64,000 nt of DNA from Aporrectodea caliginosa (GCA_020284085.1 JACEVL010000161.1:437501-501500); one strand, 5' to 3'; numbered from the stretch's first letter, positions 1-12,604 are shown. The notes: generated from the sequence alone by a model not told the origin. A program made the numbers and translations.

Positions 1-46
1 AATAGGCAAAGGAAAATAAACTGATTTTATAAGACTTAGACAGTAC

Positions 47-210
47 TATATGACAATATGACAATAGTATACTTATGACAATGCAGTATGGTAATAGGCC
101 TACTATATTATGACAATGCTATAAAACCATATGACAATACTATATGACAATACTATGTGACAAATTTCTGAATGAATATGACAATGCTATATGATGATGC
201 TATACAACTT
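47..210. repeat. Degenerate TATGACAATAC-type minisatellite
   Basis: About ten imperfect copies of an 11-14 base unit resembling TATATGACAATAC run up to the first rolling-stone exon. One TAGGCCTA palindrome lies inside (about 96-103). The repeat creates an in-frame ATGATGATG at 191-199 just before the exon, which is probably accidental. Confidence 0.7.
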
Positions 211-217
211 TCCACAG

Positions 218-548
218 GGTTCCTGTATAACCGTGTTTCGTGAAGAATTTCACTTAAGAAACTTCGGCTTCAACTTCCACAGACAAGAGGCCTTTAAGAC
301 TTCCCAGGTAAACTCCATGTATCTGAATCAATTTAGTTTTTAACTTATCATATGCTATTCGACTCGTTTTCTTGTATTATGCCTTGTGGTTTGAAAACAA
401 CAGCCATCAATACCGCTGTTTTTGGTTCTACGTGTGTGCGTGGTTCCGCCGCTGGTAGTTGAAACGGCGTCGATCGGAAGGACGGACGAACAGGCGCCCT
501 TGTAACGGCATGGCTGTGTTACGGCGCCGTATAAGTTGTCATTATTAT

Positions 549-607
<59 letters not shown>

Positions 608-1618
608 CTATTGTGTGTAAAGAACGGAGGGAATCAAAAGACGGAAGACAGAATGTAGCGAAGGACGGAGGAAAGGAAGGACGGATGGAAAAACCGGAGA
701 AAAGAAGGAACGACGGACGGACAGACAGACAGAGAAACGGACTGACTGAAGGACGGACGGGCGAATAGAAGACAGATGACTCATGAGTCATGACTGAATG
801 GAGGGATGGACGGAAGCAAATTGTTTAATTGTTGGTTGATTTCTCTTCAGTGGCATTGGCCGCAGTTTGTCTTCGTCATCTACCGTTTGGCTTTGGCGAT
901 CTACTCGGTCTCGATCCTCATTTGGACGATTTCAAAGTCGGGGAAAGAAGAATACCCTTGGCCTACCTGGGCAACGAATTGGTCCTACACGTTCCTCACC
1001 CTCCACCTGGTCTACTCAGCTATCATTGCCCTGACCTCTGCCTGCCGACGGTTCAAGTCACGCAAGAGGGAGAAGATCTCCAGTAGAACACACCCTTACG
1101 GGACTCTGCCTGACGAGAACGTTCTTGATAAGACGACACCCGAAGTGGAACTTCCCTTTCACCTAAAGTTTGGATGGTTCCTGTTCGTGGTAGGGTCCGG
1201 CGCAGCTCCCATCGTCACGACGGTCTACTGGGTCTTCCTGGCTCCGGAAAAGGGCATCCCTTTCTTGCAGAACGATTCCATCAACGAGCACCTCATCAAC
1301 ACCGTCATCGTTGTCGTTGAACTAGTCATTTCCGCCATCCCGGTCCGCCTGCTCCACTTCGTTTACTTAACGGCGTATGCATTCATCTACGCCGTCTTTA
1401 CCGCCATCTACTGGGCCGTCAACCACGACAACATCCTTTACAAGTCCTTCACCAACTGGAATCAACCGACAAATTCCATTATTCGTATGGCCATTGTGAT
1501 GTTTGTGGCCGCACCGATCATTCAGTTCGTCTTGTTTGGCATCTACCAGATACGGCTCGTCATATATCGCTGTCTCTACCACGAATCCTATGATAGTCGC
1601 CCTGCGCTACAGGAGTAG
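218..1618 (+). CDS. Rolling-stone-like multipass membrane protein, paralog 1 (5' end outside window)
   Basis: Two exons are visible: 218-307 (acceptor AG at 216-217, donor GTAAAC at 308) and 851-1618 (acceptor TTCTCTTCAG, stop TAG at 1616-1618). Both join in phase 0 and give ...AFKTSQ followed by WHWPQFVFVIYR. That SQW junction and the multipass layout are typical of the rolling stone family, membrane proteins first known from Drosophila myoblast fusion. The large exon has several hydrophobic stretches, a charged loop (SRKREK region) and the motifs NEHLINT, PVRLLHFVY and IYWAVNHDNILY, all shared with paralog 2 at 19787-21661. The initiator exon is not seen. An in-frame ATG at 191 lies in the upstream repeat and would need the acceptor to be unused; paralog 2 has its acceptor at the same codon, so splicing is preferred. 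Cell-fusion function is inferred from the family only. Confidence 0.8.
308..850 (+). other. Intron of rolling-stone paralog 1 with (TTA)n and GGAC-rich tract
   Basis: Phase-0 intron of 543 bases. It holds a near-perfect (TTA)n run at about 548-606 and a purine-rich GGACGGA/GGAAAGGA tract at about 626-770. No other feature was recognised. Confidence 0.75.
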
Positions 1619-1820
1619 AGGAACCGTCAACTGTCCTGCGTTGGTCCATCCCCTTGGAGCATTCTTCCAGCTGACATTTCCCTTTAAACTCTGCTAAGTT
1701 ACTTTTTCTAGGTATGTTAAGACCCACCTCAGCCACCTGTTCAGATCTCATGTATAAAGCCATGTTTTAGCGCTTTAGGAGGTTCCCAAAATGTGCTTTG
1801 TAAAAGTCCAGCTCCATACT

Positions 1821-1964
1821 ACATACATACATACATGCATGCATACATACATACATACATATACATACATACATACATACATACATACATACATACATAC
1901 ATACATACATACATACATACATCTTACATACATACATACATATATTACATACATACATACATTA

Positions 1965-1995
<31 letters not shown>

Positions 1996-2071
1996 CATAC
2001 ATGCATATATAGATACATACATACATACATACATACATACATACATACATACATACATACATACATACATA
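1821..2071. repeat. (CATA)n microsatellite, copy P
   Basis: Tetranucleotide array with several interruptions (TGCATG, ATCTTACA, ATATTA, TATAGA). It marks the left end of a tandem duplicate whose partner array is 6180-6365. Open frames across it are artefacts of the tetramer having no stops in some frames. Confidence 0.95.
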
Positions 2072-2150
2072 CAGTAGTAAAACCACAACTCTATCCAAGA
2101 TGCTGCAATGTCCTCCCAGCTGGGTGGGGTTTTATTACACAAAGGAATCG

Positions 2151-3232
2151 CGCGTAGCTAGAGTATTACGCAATTACGCAACTGCGTGAAGATTTTAGCA
2201 GCTCTCAAATTTTTTTAACCGCTTAGATTACTTTTGACATTCTATAGATTACTATTATTCGTTGAATTTCTAATGTGCAGACGTATATTACTGTACAGTC
2301 AGTAAACCTTTTCCTTCGCCGACATAGTGAAGACTCTGCAAATTTCGTGGCACTTCTTTGAAAATTTCGATCACAGACCGACACTATAGATTAAATTGGT
2401 TGCATCCCAAGATTCCGCCATGTTACTGACTATATGCGGGATGTCTTTGCATTGGCTTCCTTTCCCCACAGTGGATCGCTTACCGGATCTCTCCCTTGGT
2501 CTGGCGCTGATGTGGTCTCTGTTTATCTACAGGAGCACGATACCCTCAGCATCCAGCAGCATCCAGCACCGTGGTTCTCCTCGCTCTTCTAGGCAGGCTG
2601 AGGTTCTTGTCTCCCGGTCGCGGACTTCTATTCTGCAGCGCCGTGCTTTTTCTGTTGCTGGCCTGCAATCTGAATGGGCTTCCTTTGGCACTACGCCCAA
2701 TGCCGAGAGCCCTTCAGATCACGTTCTATTCTAACATCAAGACTGTTCGGACTTCGGAGTTGGGTCGGGTACGCTCCTAAGTAGATAATCTTGAAGGGGC
2801 GCTATGTAAATCTCTGTAATGAATGAATGAATTATAATTTGCCAAAGAGCTGATGTAAAAATGTTATTACTTTTTAACCAAAAAGATGGTCTCTAAAATG
2901 GACCATTACAAACCAACAACAACAAATTTATTATTTACTATGCTTTAGTTAATTGCTTTGATGAGTCTGTCTGTTTCTAGTCTACATTGGTTTGGGGCTT
3001 TGCAGCTGAACCCATTTTTAAAATCAAATTATGAAATTATAATTATAATTTTGCAAAAAACTTATGTAAAATGTTATTACTTTGAATCAAAAGTTGGTCT
3101 CCAAAATGCACCATTACAAACCCCTAAATGAAAATTTTCTTACCCTGGGGAGGAGCACAGCCCCTCCCCAGACCCCTCCCTCACAGTTCTTCAAAACTGC
3201 GTAATTTTATGGAAGACCTGGTTACGCCACTG
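2151..3232. mobile_element. 1.08-kb insertion with a 13-base target duplication
   Basis: The insert is bordered by CACAAAGGAATCG at 2138-2150 and again at 3233-3245. The paralogous site near 6448-6460 (ACACAAAGGTATCG) is empty. The right end GGTTACGCCACTG resembles the CAGTGGCGTAAC ends of hAT-type elements, but the left end does not match it, so the class is unclear. Inside are two diverged direct copies of about 85 bases (2829-2914 and 3041-3122, both ending CATTACAAACC) that flank part of the interior. Confidence 0.6.
2400..2836 (+). pseudogene. LINE 3'-end fragment (L2/CR1-like) with GAATGAAT tail
   Basis: Reading across frames gives pieces like LHWLP and YRISPLVW and then a degraded tail. 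It matches the better preserved fragment at 42529-42968 (LHWLPFPQRISYRI...). The 3' end reads GGGCGCTATGTAAAT followed by GAATGAATGAATTA, the same design as the GGGGGCGCTATATAAAT plus GATT tail at 42940-42969. Frameshifts and stops mark it as dead. Confidence 0.6.
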
Positions 3233-4148
3233 CACAAAGGAATCGCTAAAGGCTAGGAGGGATGTTACGACGTCTCATCATGGGTCGCTACCTTCCATGG
3301 CAGATGACATCTCCTTTATAGAACAGCTATGCCACATAGCAGATACTAGCCTTTCTCATCCATTAGGAGGCAATCGAGGCATGTCTTGCATGACCTGCTC
3401 CTAGGGCCGCATTAAGGCTAGTGCGGGCACGGGTGCTGTGATTACTTTCCAAAGGCCCTCTCTGACGGGTCCACCACGCGCATAGTAATAAAATGTGGGC
3501 CCGGGTGCTGCAGCACCCTTAGCACACACCCACCCTCTAACGCGGGCTGCCGGCTCCCACCGATCAAGCGCACAGACCATTTTCTACGCCCAAGAGCACT
3601 CGACCGAGAAAATCCCGACCGCCAATAGTTTGGTTAGCGTCATAAGGATGCTATGTGAACCAATTTAAGCTTAGTTAGGTGGGGAAATGGATAAGATAAT
3701 TATGTGGGATCTATATGAGACATAATGGCAAACTGTACGGCTTTAGTGTTCTTTTAATGTTTAAGTTTATGTACACCAAAATGCGGTATAAAATTGGTTT
3801 CAATAAAAAAAATGTCTGATCAAATATCTTCTGAGATACGAAAAAGAAACCCTAGTCTAATGACGGTTCTGGGAGGAAATTCAAGTATATATTGATAACC
3901 CATCACCTTCGGACCAGAGCTACAAAGAGATCCTGTTCCTTGATTTATAAGGTGAGCGATTTAGGCTTAAATTAAAATCGGTGTCTAAAAACTCTTCTAC
4001 ATTCATCAATAAATACAATAATATGTATGCTTATCAATTCAAAATAATTTCTGCTCAATATTTATTTTTTTGTTTGAGTTCTTAGTAATTTTTAATTATC
4101 ATATTATCATTCATATTATTATATTATTTAAATACTTGAGGCGATTAA

Positions 4149-5778
4149 AATTAACTTAAACATTAATTATAGACCGATATCTAAACTAAGCTGTTTATCC
4201 AAAATTCTTGAAAGAGCCATGCATGATAGACTATATAATTTTTTGGAAACTAATAAATCCCTATACAATAAACAGTTTGGGTTCAGAAAAAACCATTCCA
4301 CCACTTATGCCATTATGGAAGTAGTAGATAAGCTTACTGAAGCACTTGACCATCGCAAAATCACTATTGGTGTATTCTTAGATCTGTCCAAAGCATTCGA
4401 TACCATTAAACATGACATCCTATTGGACAAATTGAACTACTATGGCATCAGAGGGATGGCTTTGGAATGGTTCAAATCTTATCTGACCGACAGATTTCAG
4501 CAAGTAAATTTTAACAAAACATTTTCTAACCTGGCTTCCATTCACTGTGGAGTTCCGCAAGGGTCCATCCTCGGTCCCCTTTTATTCCTGATCTATATCA
4601 ATGATATTAATAATTGTACTAACAAGCTTCTGTTCTACTTATTTGCTGACGATACCACTGTTTTTGTCACTGCTGATAATGATCACGACTTATATGACAC
4701 CATGAATTCTGAACTGCTTCACTTAACCAATTGGTTTCATGCTAACCTTCTGTCCCTCAATGTTAAAAAGACTAATTATATTATCTTCTCTAGCTCCAGA
4801 AGAAAGGTCCAGGATGATCCTAGCAAGACCATTAGTATTAATAACATCCCCATAAAACGGGTAACTCAAGTCAAGTTTCTAGGTATAATTATGGATGAAC
4901 ACCTAAAATGGCATGCCCACATTAATTTAGTTAAAAATAAGATAGCCAAGTCTATAGGGGTTATCAGAAGACTTAAAACTACTCTTCCCCTAATACTCTC
5001 CGTACTTTATATAATACTTTCATTTTACCCTACCTTAATTATGGTGCTATAATATGGGCAGGTGGATATAAAACTCCACTTCAACCTATACATTTACTCC
5101 AAAAGAGGGTTGTAAGAATCATAGCTGGTGTACACTACTTGGCAAAGACCTCTAGTCTGTTTAAAAGTTTAAACTTATTAACTATCTTTGACCTACATAA
5201 ACTCCAACTTGCTATCTTCATGTACCGACATCAGTGCCAAACCTTACCTAGTATATTTAATTGTTATTTCTCCACTAATGCTTCTGTCCACGGTTACAAC
5301 ACTAGATCTCGGTTTAATCTTCGCTCTGCAATCTGTAAAACTAATGTTAGACAATTTTCTGCTAGAATAACTGGGCCTAAACTATGGAACTCCATTGACC
5401 GTGGCATCCGTAATCAGAGGTCACTCAACTCCTTCAAACAGGCCTATAAAAACACTTACTTAACTGACATTGATTTTACTGCTGCCATGCCTATTTCTCA
5501 TTCTATGTTAATTGAACTGACACATGTTTCCTTTCTAGTTCTATCAACTTGTTCCATCATAGTGGGGAAGACTAGATAAGCCCATTGGGCTTCTTCTCCC
5601 CATGAATCGATTTTTATTATTTAACCTGTTAGACTATAACCTCTTCAATTTTTGTTTCTTATTAATGGCGCTTACGAAATGTAAACTGTTAATAACTGTA
5701 TTCACACGTGTACATTGTACCCACTGTTCATGGAATCGATTCGAATAAATTTGATTTGATTTGATTTTGATTTGATTT
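4149..5778 (+). mobile_element. 5'-truncated LINE (CR1/L2/Jockey-like group) with frameshifted reverse transcriptase
   Basis: The open frame starts at about 4163 (NYRPISKLSCLSKILERA) and covers the reverse transcriptase palm: FGFRKNHSTT, GVFLDLSKAFDT, YGIRGMALEWFKSYL, CGVPQGSILGPLLFLIYIND and the catalytic box FADDTT. Frame is lost near 5000-5050 and resumes to 5579 with the thumb/C-terminal part (VHGYNTRSRFNLR, GPKLWNSI). The endonuclease half is missing. The 3' end is GAATAAATTTGATTTGATT, a pentamer-type tail. GATTAA occurs at both edges (4143-4148 and 5779-5784), and the paralogous position near 8560 lacks the element, so this is a late insertion into copy P of the tandem duplicate. It is not functional as it stands. 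Confidence 0.85.
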
Positions 5779-5784
5779 GATTAA

Positions 5785-6175
5785 TGCATTCAATTTATTT
5801 TTCTTAAAACGTGTCATTTTTACGGCAGCTAATGTTAGTTTGCAGTTACTCGCTAGATGGCGTATATTGTGCAAAAGGATTGGTTGAATTAGCCAATTCA
5901 TTAATTCAACTAACAAATATTATAATAATAAAAATAATAACGGCAACAATATTATTTTATTATTGCTTATTTATTTTTTCATTAAAGGCCATACATTAAA
6001 ATCTGCCGGATAATATTCATTATGTAAATTGTTATGGAAAGCAACTGGCCCCTATCATCCCTATGTCAGTTTTCCCGGCCCCTCCATGGCCCCTCTGTTG
6101 GAAAAGTCTACGGCAGTCATTGCGACAGTTTGACAGACTGATAGACAGATAGTATAGTGAGACAGATTGAAAGAA
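5785..6175. other. Remainder of tandem-duplicate copy P, no gene seen
   Basis: Matches 8575-8800 (ACGGCAG..TAATGTTAGTTTGCAG, TACTCGCTA, GCCATACATTAAAATCT) and then 9355-9380 (AAATTGTTATGGAAAGC). No coding potential. Confidence 0.6.
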
Positions 6176-6179
6176 ACAT

Positions 6180-6326
6180 GCATATAAACATACATACATA
6201 CATACATACATACATAAATACATAAATACATAGGCCTACATACATACATACATACATACATGCAAACATACATACAATGTCATACATACATACATACATA
6301 CATACATACATACATACATACATACA

Positions 6327-6360
<34 letters not shown>

Positions 6361-6365
6361 GATAC
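6180..6365. repeat. (CATA)n microsatellite, copy Q, with a TAGGCCTA interruption
   Basis: Counterpart of 1821-2071. At 6231-6238 the array carries TAGGCCTA. Deleting GGCCTA restores uninterrupted CATA phase. Confidence 0.95.
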
Positions 6366-6375
6366 ATACATAGAG

Positions 6376-6797
6376 GCATGACGTAGTGATAGCCACAATC
6401 CTATCCAGGATGCTGTACGCCACCCCAGCCTGGAGGGGTTTTATTACACAAAGGTATCGGCGACGAAGGGGTAGGAGGGGTGTAACGACGCATCATCAGA
6501 GGTCGGTACCTCCCATGGCAGATGACATCCCCTCTATAGTACGGCTATGCCACATAGCAGACACTAGCCTTTTCTCGTCCATTAGGAGGGAACCGGGGAA
6601 TGTCTTGCATGACCTACTGGGCTGCTCCCGCCGATCAAGCGCACAGGCCATTTTCTAAGCCCAAGAGCACACGACGGAGAAATCCCGCCGCCGTTAGTTT
6701 GGTTAGATAAACACTCATAATAAGGATGTCATGTGAATCAATTTAGTTAAGTGAGGAAATGGGTAAGATAATAATAATATATATATATGGGATCTAC
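6376..6797 (+). pseudogene. 3'-end fragment of a PAWWG-type LINE (copy Q)
   Basis: An open frame around 6401-6658 reads MLYATPAWRGF and DDIPSIVRLCHIADTSLFSS, then a short tail. This is the extreme C-terminal part of a reverse transcriptase ORF. It pairs with 2076-2150 plus 3246-3730. The noncoding 3' part is interrupted at about 6797 by the LINE on the other strand. Confidence 0.65.
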
Positions 6798-8188
6798 TAC
6801 TACTATTCCTTTATTTCAAAAACTCGTTGACACAAACGCAACAAGATTACAAAATCAACAGTTTAGATATCGATTAGACAAACAAATAATAGTCAAATAG
6901 GTAAGAGGGTTAGGAATGTATTAGTGACTGAGACCTATAATTGCTAAAGAAAATGATTGTTTAGCCAATACACCATAAAGTACTCTAGGTATGAAATTTC
7001 GATCATCCCTATCCGGCAGAGTAAAATCATGAGGCCGGGGTCGCAGATTATAATGACGAGTAATTATTGGTGGAAACAGTGAACGTAACACATGGAAATC
7101 GTTCCTTATCACTGCCTTTAGTAGACTGGCGTCAGCATCAGACACCAGCTGATCGATATCCGGTGAGTTAGGAGGAAGATATCCAGCATGCTTGATTCGC
7201 CGCAGAAGTCTATCGAGTCGTTTTCGGTCTTCAGCCGTTGTAAGACCCCACCAGGCTGGAGCGGCGTAAGTCAATCGAGAGACGACAGTAGCCTCAGCAA
7301 CCCGGCAGAGGGCGCCACTGGGAAGACCATTAGACCTGAGTATTCTAAGAGCGTGTAAAGCTCCACTACAGGAGACAAGGACTTCCTCCACGTGATTGGT
7401 GGCTCGAAGGTCAGAAGTTATGGTTACACCTAGGATCTTAATGGTAGAAACACGTTCGAGTCCCTCCAACGCTTGAGGTGGCAATATTTTACGGTTCCGG
7501 GTAATAATCATCTCGCGTGTTTTTCGAACGTTCAGACGCAGATTGTTTGCCGTCGCCCATTGCTCAACAGACAGAAGCTCTTCACTGATGGTGTTCCGCA
7601 TTGAAGATCCGACCAGAAGGTAAGTATCGTCGGCATATTTAGACATGATGTTTTCACGGTTCCTTGGGTGTAGATCCGATCCATTAACATCATATGCAGA
7701 CGGACCGAAGCCACTACCCTGTACAATACTGGCATTGATTCTGGCTATAGATGATAACAGACCACCAAATCTCGTTGAGTGGCGACGGTCTTTCAAAAAT
7801 TCCAGCAGCCAATTATAAATGTTGTCGGGCAGATCCAGAGACGAGAGTTTGGTAGCCAACGTTGAATGCCTGACCATATCGAATGCCTTAGTAAAGTCGA
7901 GCGATATCAGCGCAACATGGTCGTTAGTTTGCAGAAGAGCTGAAACATGATGTAGAATAGAAATGAGCGCCGCTGTCGTCGATCCTGTAGGCCTAAAGGC
8001 AAACTGATCTGCAAGAAGCTCAGACATTGGAGGGACTGTAAATGCAGGGTAGATGAAGCGATGCACCAACTCCCTCTCAACCATTCTTGAGATAACCGGA
8101 GTCACAGATATGGGACGGAAATCAACAGGAGAAATAGGTTTAGCGATCTTAGCCACTGGATAGATGATGGCTGTCTTCCACTGATTAT
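6798..8188 (-). mobile_element. 5'-truncated PAWWG-type LINE with an open reverse transcriptase C-terminal ORF
   Basis: The open frame (8204 down to 6921, about 420 codons) covers reverse transcriptase motifs in order: FRPISVTPVISRMVER, FAFRPTGSTTAAL, LISLDFTKAFDMVRHSTL, IVQGSGFGPSAYDV, the catalytic YADDTYLL, LRLNVRKTREMI, ILGVTI and the C-terminal YAAPAWWGL and LRPRPHDF. The first few codons (MAIMS) come from flanking DNA: the element joins the flank near 8188, so the apparent start is not native. The 3' end, on the left, carries a short (TAG)n tail (GTAGTAGTAG on the minus strand). The paralogous site at about 3700-3725 is empty. No stop or frameshift is seen in the retained part, so insertion may be recent. 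The polymerase N-terminus and the endonuclease are absent. Confidence 0.85.
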
Positions 8189-8800
8189 GGGACATAATGG
8201 CCAACTGTGCGGCTTAGTGTTCATTGTATGTTTAAGTTTATGTGCATGAAAATGTATTAGGCTATCTATCTTCTGAGATACGAAAAAGAAACCCTAGTCT
8301 AATGACGGTTCTGGGAAGTAACTTGAAACGAACCGGGTCAAACATTGATTGATAACCCATCACCTTCGGACCAGAGCTACAGAGAGATCCTGTTCGTTGA
8401 TTTATAAGATGAGCCATTTAGGCTTAAATTAAAAACGGTGTCTGAAACTCTTCTACGTTGGTCAGTAATATATATGCATATCGATTTACAATAATTTCTG
8501 CACAATATTTAATTTATTTTATGGGTGTTTAGTAATTTTTTACATGTACTTAAGAGGCGATTAAGGCATTTAGTTTATTGTTCTTACAACGAGTCATTTT
8601 TACGGCAGTTAATTAATGTTAGTTTGCAGCTACTCGCTATAGACCTAGATGGCGCATATTGTGCACACGCAAAAGCTAATTGGTTGAGTTAGCCTATTCA
8701 ACTAATAAATATCATAATAATAAGAATAATAACAACAACACCATTATTTTATTATTTTCATCAAAGGCCATACATTAAAATCTCCCGGATATTATCAATT
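8189..8800. other. Remainder of tandem-duplicate copy Q, no gene seen
   Basis: Continues the match to 3720-4148 and 5785-6020. Shared blocks include GAGATACGAAAAAGAAACCC, CATCACCTTCGGACCAGAGC and TTACGGCAG. No ORF of interest. Confidence 0.6.
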
Positions 8801-9352
8801 CATCTTCGACACGCATGTTAACAACATTGTCATTAAGGCTAGACAGTCAATGTAGGCCTATGCCCTCCGCGTTCTAACAGCACACGGGTTAAAGGGCCAA
8901 TCTCTGTGTGATGTAACAAATGCTACCACAGTGTCGCGGATGCTCTATGCGGCCCCGGCGTGGTGGGGCTTTGTGGGGGCAGAGGGACGCACTCGTCTTC
9001 AGGCAACTATACGGCGACTGGTCCGGTCTCGTTATCTACCGGAATCCTACCAAAGTTTCGAGCAACTTTGCAGAAAAGCAGACTCTAACCTCTTTTCTAC
9101 CATCATCAACAACCCTGCACATGTAGGCCTATTACATCAACTACTGCCTCCCGTGAAAACTGTTTCATACTCGCTACGCCCCAGAACCCACAATAGAATA
9201 ATACCTAAGGCAAACTCTCTATCTCGTAAAACATTTGTCACACGGATGCTTTATACTTAATTTTTTTTTATTTGATGATCTTGTAGGGCCTACACCAAAA
9301 TGCGGTTAGCAGTTGGTTTTTTCAATAAAGGATATACTTACTTACTTACTTA
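8801..9352 (+). pseudogene. LINE 3' fragment (PAWWG type) with ACTT tail and three TAGGCCTA-type insertions
   Basis: The frame reads DTHVNNIVIKARQSM, a TAG stop, then ALRVLTAHGLKGQSLCDV, MSRMLYAAPAWWGF and a C-terminal tail to 9260. The stop is created by TAGGCCTA at 8853-8860; without GGCCTA the text aligns with SGALHALRIL of the 6798-8188 element. A second TAGGCCTA at 9124-9131 adds GL within NPAHV..LHQLLPP. The 3' noncoding part matches 3760-3810 (CACCAAAATGCGG, TTTCAATAAA) and ends in (ACTT)n. Confidence 0.75.
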
Positions 9353-9755
9353 CTTATTATGCAAATTGTTATGGAAAGCTCCCGACTCGAACATGGTAAA
9401 AAAAACTATTTCAAACGCTTATTATAGATGTGTCAGAGGGTGACCTATAGGGAACAGGCGCAGCTCAAGAGGGAGGCCATTCCATACCGCCGAGCCTTAC
9501 ACACTGAAAAAGCGCGACTGTGTATGTTCAAATCTCAGCCAGGACAGGAAGATGTATCGGATTATTCATGGTCTACTACAGCTCCCCTATCCAACTCGAC
9601 TACACGCTAGTGATCCACGGCAACGCTACGCTGTCGTTGACCTAAGCCCTGAAGTCGACACCAGTCGCTAATCTACCGACTGCTAGTGACTTCGCTCACT
9701 GAATGCTTAGCTTAAAGCTAATACCTTTTTTGTTAAACCGCGGCCTCCGAGTTTC
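9353..9755. other. No gene recognised
   Basis: Begins with the end of tandem copy Q (AAATTGTTATGGAAAGC). A short open frame at 9428-9610 has no recognisable motif. Confidence 0.4.
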
Positions 9756-9763
9756 GTTTAGAC

Positions 9764-10116
9764 CAGTGTTTCTTAACTAGTGTTCGACCGAACCCCTGGG
9801 GTTCTGTGAGCCATTGCCAGAGGTTCGGCAGAGGTCCTCTGAAAATATGTATAGCCTACATATTCAGGGTCAGTGAGTGTGAGTGAAAAATCATTTGCTA
9901 TTTTATTTTTATTTTTCGACTTTTATTTAATAAAATAGTTAACTGTTAGTAGTTCATGCATTGAATGTATTCATATTGTATCACATTTTGGTACAATTTT
10001 TATTTCCTTTTGTTCCCATTAGTTGAAAAAAACTATTGTTCAAACTTGAGGGGTTCGGTGAGTGGTCATGGATTTCTGTTGGGGTTCGGCTCCCTTGAAA
10101 AGGTTAAGAACCACTG
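9764..10116. mobile_element. hAT-type MITE, 353 bases
   Basis: Ends CAGTGTTTCTTAACTAG and GGTTAAGAACCACTG form terminal inverted repeats. The element is flanked by a perfect 8-base target duplication GTTTAGAC (9756-9763 and 10117-10124), diagnostic of hAT transposition. It has no transposase, so it must have been moved in trans. The end design CAGTG-TTCTTAAC resembles the Charlie-like hAT group. Confidence 0.9.
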
Positions 10117-10124
10117 GTTTAGAC

Positions 10125-10828
10125 GAAGGCATCTGCAGCAGGACAGAAGCAGCACTTGCTCATGTGGTACGAATTACCGTGCAACAGAGTGAGGCGTACA
10201 AGTGCGGTCCTTTACATGCATTACCAACCAACCGTCGCGGTACATAACTAGAAATTAGAACGACACTGGAGGGTAGCTTTAAGTCTGTTTTAAGGGTTAA
10301 CAAATATTGAGCTGTAATATGCCAAAAACCAATCTTTGTCGGCGGCAACGGCCTGTGTTGTCATAAGCTGCCGTTAAACTGTGGATCCATCCAAAATCAT
10401 CTGGAAATGTTCCGATTGTACAATATACAGTCACTGAGTGAAACAAAGAAAAAGAGTTCTGATGAAAACCGGGAAAGTAGGCCTAGAAAAGCGTAAACGA
10501 TCCCAAAATGAACGACGCACCACAGAACCAGCGCATTAGAATAGCTAGCCAGTAAACTCTAAAATTCTAAAAGCGCTACTCTAAAATAAGCGCAGGGCAC
10601 CAACTTATTCACGAGCACTTAAAGTCGGTCATTAGGGCCACTTTGTATGCAAAAATACAAACAACCAACCAATTGATGAAACAAAAACAAAAAACACAGA
10701 CAAACATAGCCTACATTGGGCCTATGTAATTATGGAACCATACAAAGATATTATAATTTTATATAGGCATTGAGCAAGATAATTCCGTTGAAACTAACTG
10801 CAAACATCTTGGACAATGAAAATCGCAT

Positions 10829-10837
<9 letters not shown>
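10125..10837. other. Intergenic, nothing recognised
   Basis: AT-rich sequence with two TAGGCCTA-like words (about 10479, 10706). No coding segment, TIR pair or RNA gene was seen. Confidence 0.4.
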
Positions 10838-10867
<30 letters not shown>

Positions 10868-10920
10868 TTCATTCATTCATTCAGGAATTTATATAGCGCC
10901 CCTTCAAAAGGAAACTACTA
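10838..10920 (-). repeat. (TA)n plus LINE/SINE 3'-end tail in reverse orientation
   Basis: A (TA)n run is followed by (ATTC)n and TTTATATAGCGCCCCTTCAA, the reverse of the GGGGCGCTATATAAA plus (GAAT)n ends seen on LINE fragments at 2836, 42940 and in the TRIM introns. Confidence 0.6.
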
Positions 10921-10922
10921 TA

Positions 10923-11711
10923 CAGGGTGGGCCAGCATAAATGCACCGACTTTGCATGCATATAACTCCGCCAATTTTTATAAGTTATTTATGCTTGATA
11001 CGTGAAATTAAAGATATTTCACTCTAGTATTAGCCTTGATAATGTCGAACTGGTACTATTTCAAATTTTAAGGAAATCTTTGGAACAGCGCTAGGTACCA
11101 TATTTTGTTGTTAACAGTGACGAAATATGGCGCCGTTGACAGACGATGATCAAGTTTTGATCTGAATTTTGCGAACTGATAAGGGATTTTATGCGTTTCA
11201 AATTATTAAAGAGTTTCCTAACAGAGGATAAAATAAAAATACGTTGAATCGTCTGATACGGAAAATTGATGAAACAGGAACTTCGCGTCGTAAACCACGC
11301 GAATCGGTACGTACTGCGCGCACACCCGCTAACATTGCTCGTGTGTCCCTGTTGCAGCACGTGGTAGACATATTGAATATTCATTTGACTAGAAAGGATT
11401 GCAACAGACTATCTCCTAATTAATAATTAATTTCCTGTGCTGCACAAATTTCTGGCTATATGGTTTATTTTGTGTGTGCAGTTACTGTAAAAATTGTCAT
11501 GAATTATTTTATTACCTAGTTACTGCAAAAACGATGATTGTTGTTATGTCACGATCTATATCATGTAGGGTAAAGCTACAATAACAAATGTGTTTGAATT
11601 TTAATACTAGAATGAAATATCTTTAATTTCACGCATTAAGTATAAATAACTTACGAAATTTGGCGAAGTTATATGCATCCAAAGTCGGTGCATTTATGCT
11701 GGCCCACCCTG
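10923..11711 (+). mobile_element. Internally deleted mariner/Tc1-type transposon
   Basis: Terminal inverted repeats of roughly 110 bases begin CAGGGTGGGCCAGCATAAAT and end with the reverse (ATTTATGCTGGCCCACCCTG), flanked by TA (10921-10922 and 11712-11713), the mariner/Tc1 target. Between them is a transposase N-terminal relic around 11127-11390. It has a helix-turn-helix-like part (DKGFYAFQIIKEFPN) and RLIRKIDETGTSRRK followed by RTARTPANIARV, the usual linker of IS630-mariner transposases. In-frame stops and loss of the DDE catalytic half make it non-autonomous. Confidence 0.85.
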
Positions 11712-11724
11712 TATATATGTGTGA

Positions 11725-12604
<880 letters not shown>

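Larger units (their letters stand above)
2076..3900 (+). pseudogene. Broken 3' end of a PAWWG-type LINE (copy P), split by an insertion
   Basis: 2076-2150 and 3246-3900 together match 6376-6797 plus 8189-8400. The matching copy still reads MLYATPAWRGF and a tail with DDIPSIVRLCHIADTSLFSS, the C-terminal end of reverse transcriptases with a YAAPAWWGF motif, as in the LINE at 6798-8188. Here the frame is lost. The 3' part has a CACCAAAATGCGG block followed by TTTCAATAAA. The body is interrupted by a separate insertion at 2151-3232. Confidence 0.6.

Noticed and set aside
191..217. ATGATGATG as the start of rolling-stone paralog 1
   Set aside because: It lies in a TATGACAATAC repeat. Paralog 2 has an acceptor at the same codon without any upstream ATG, so a splice junction explains both better.
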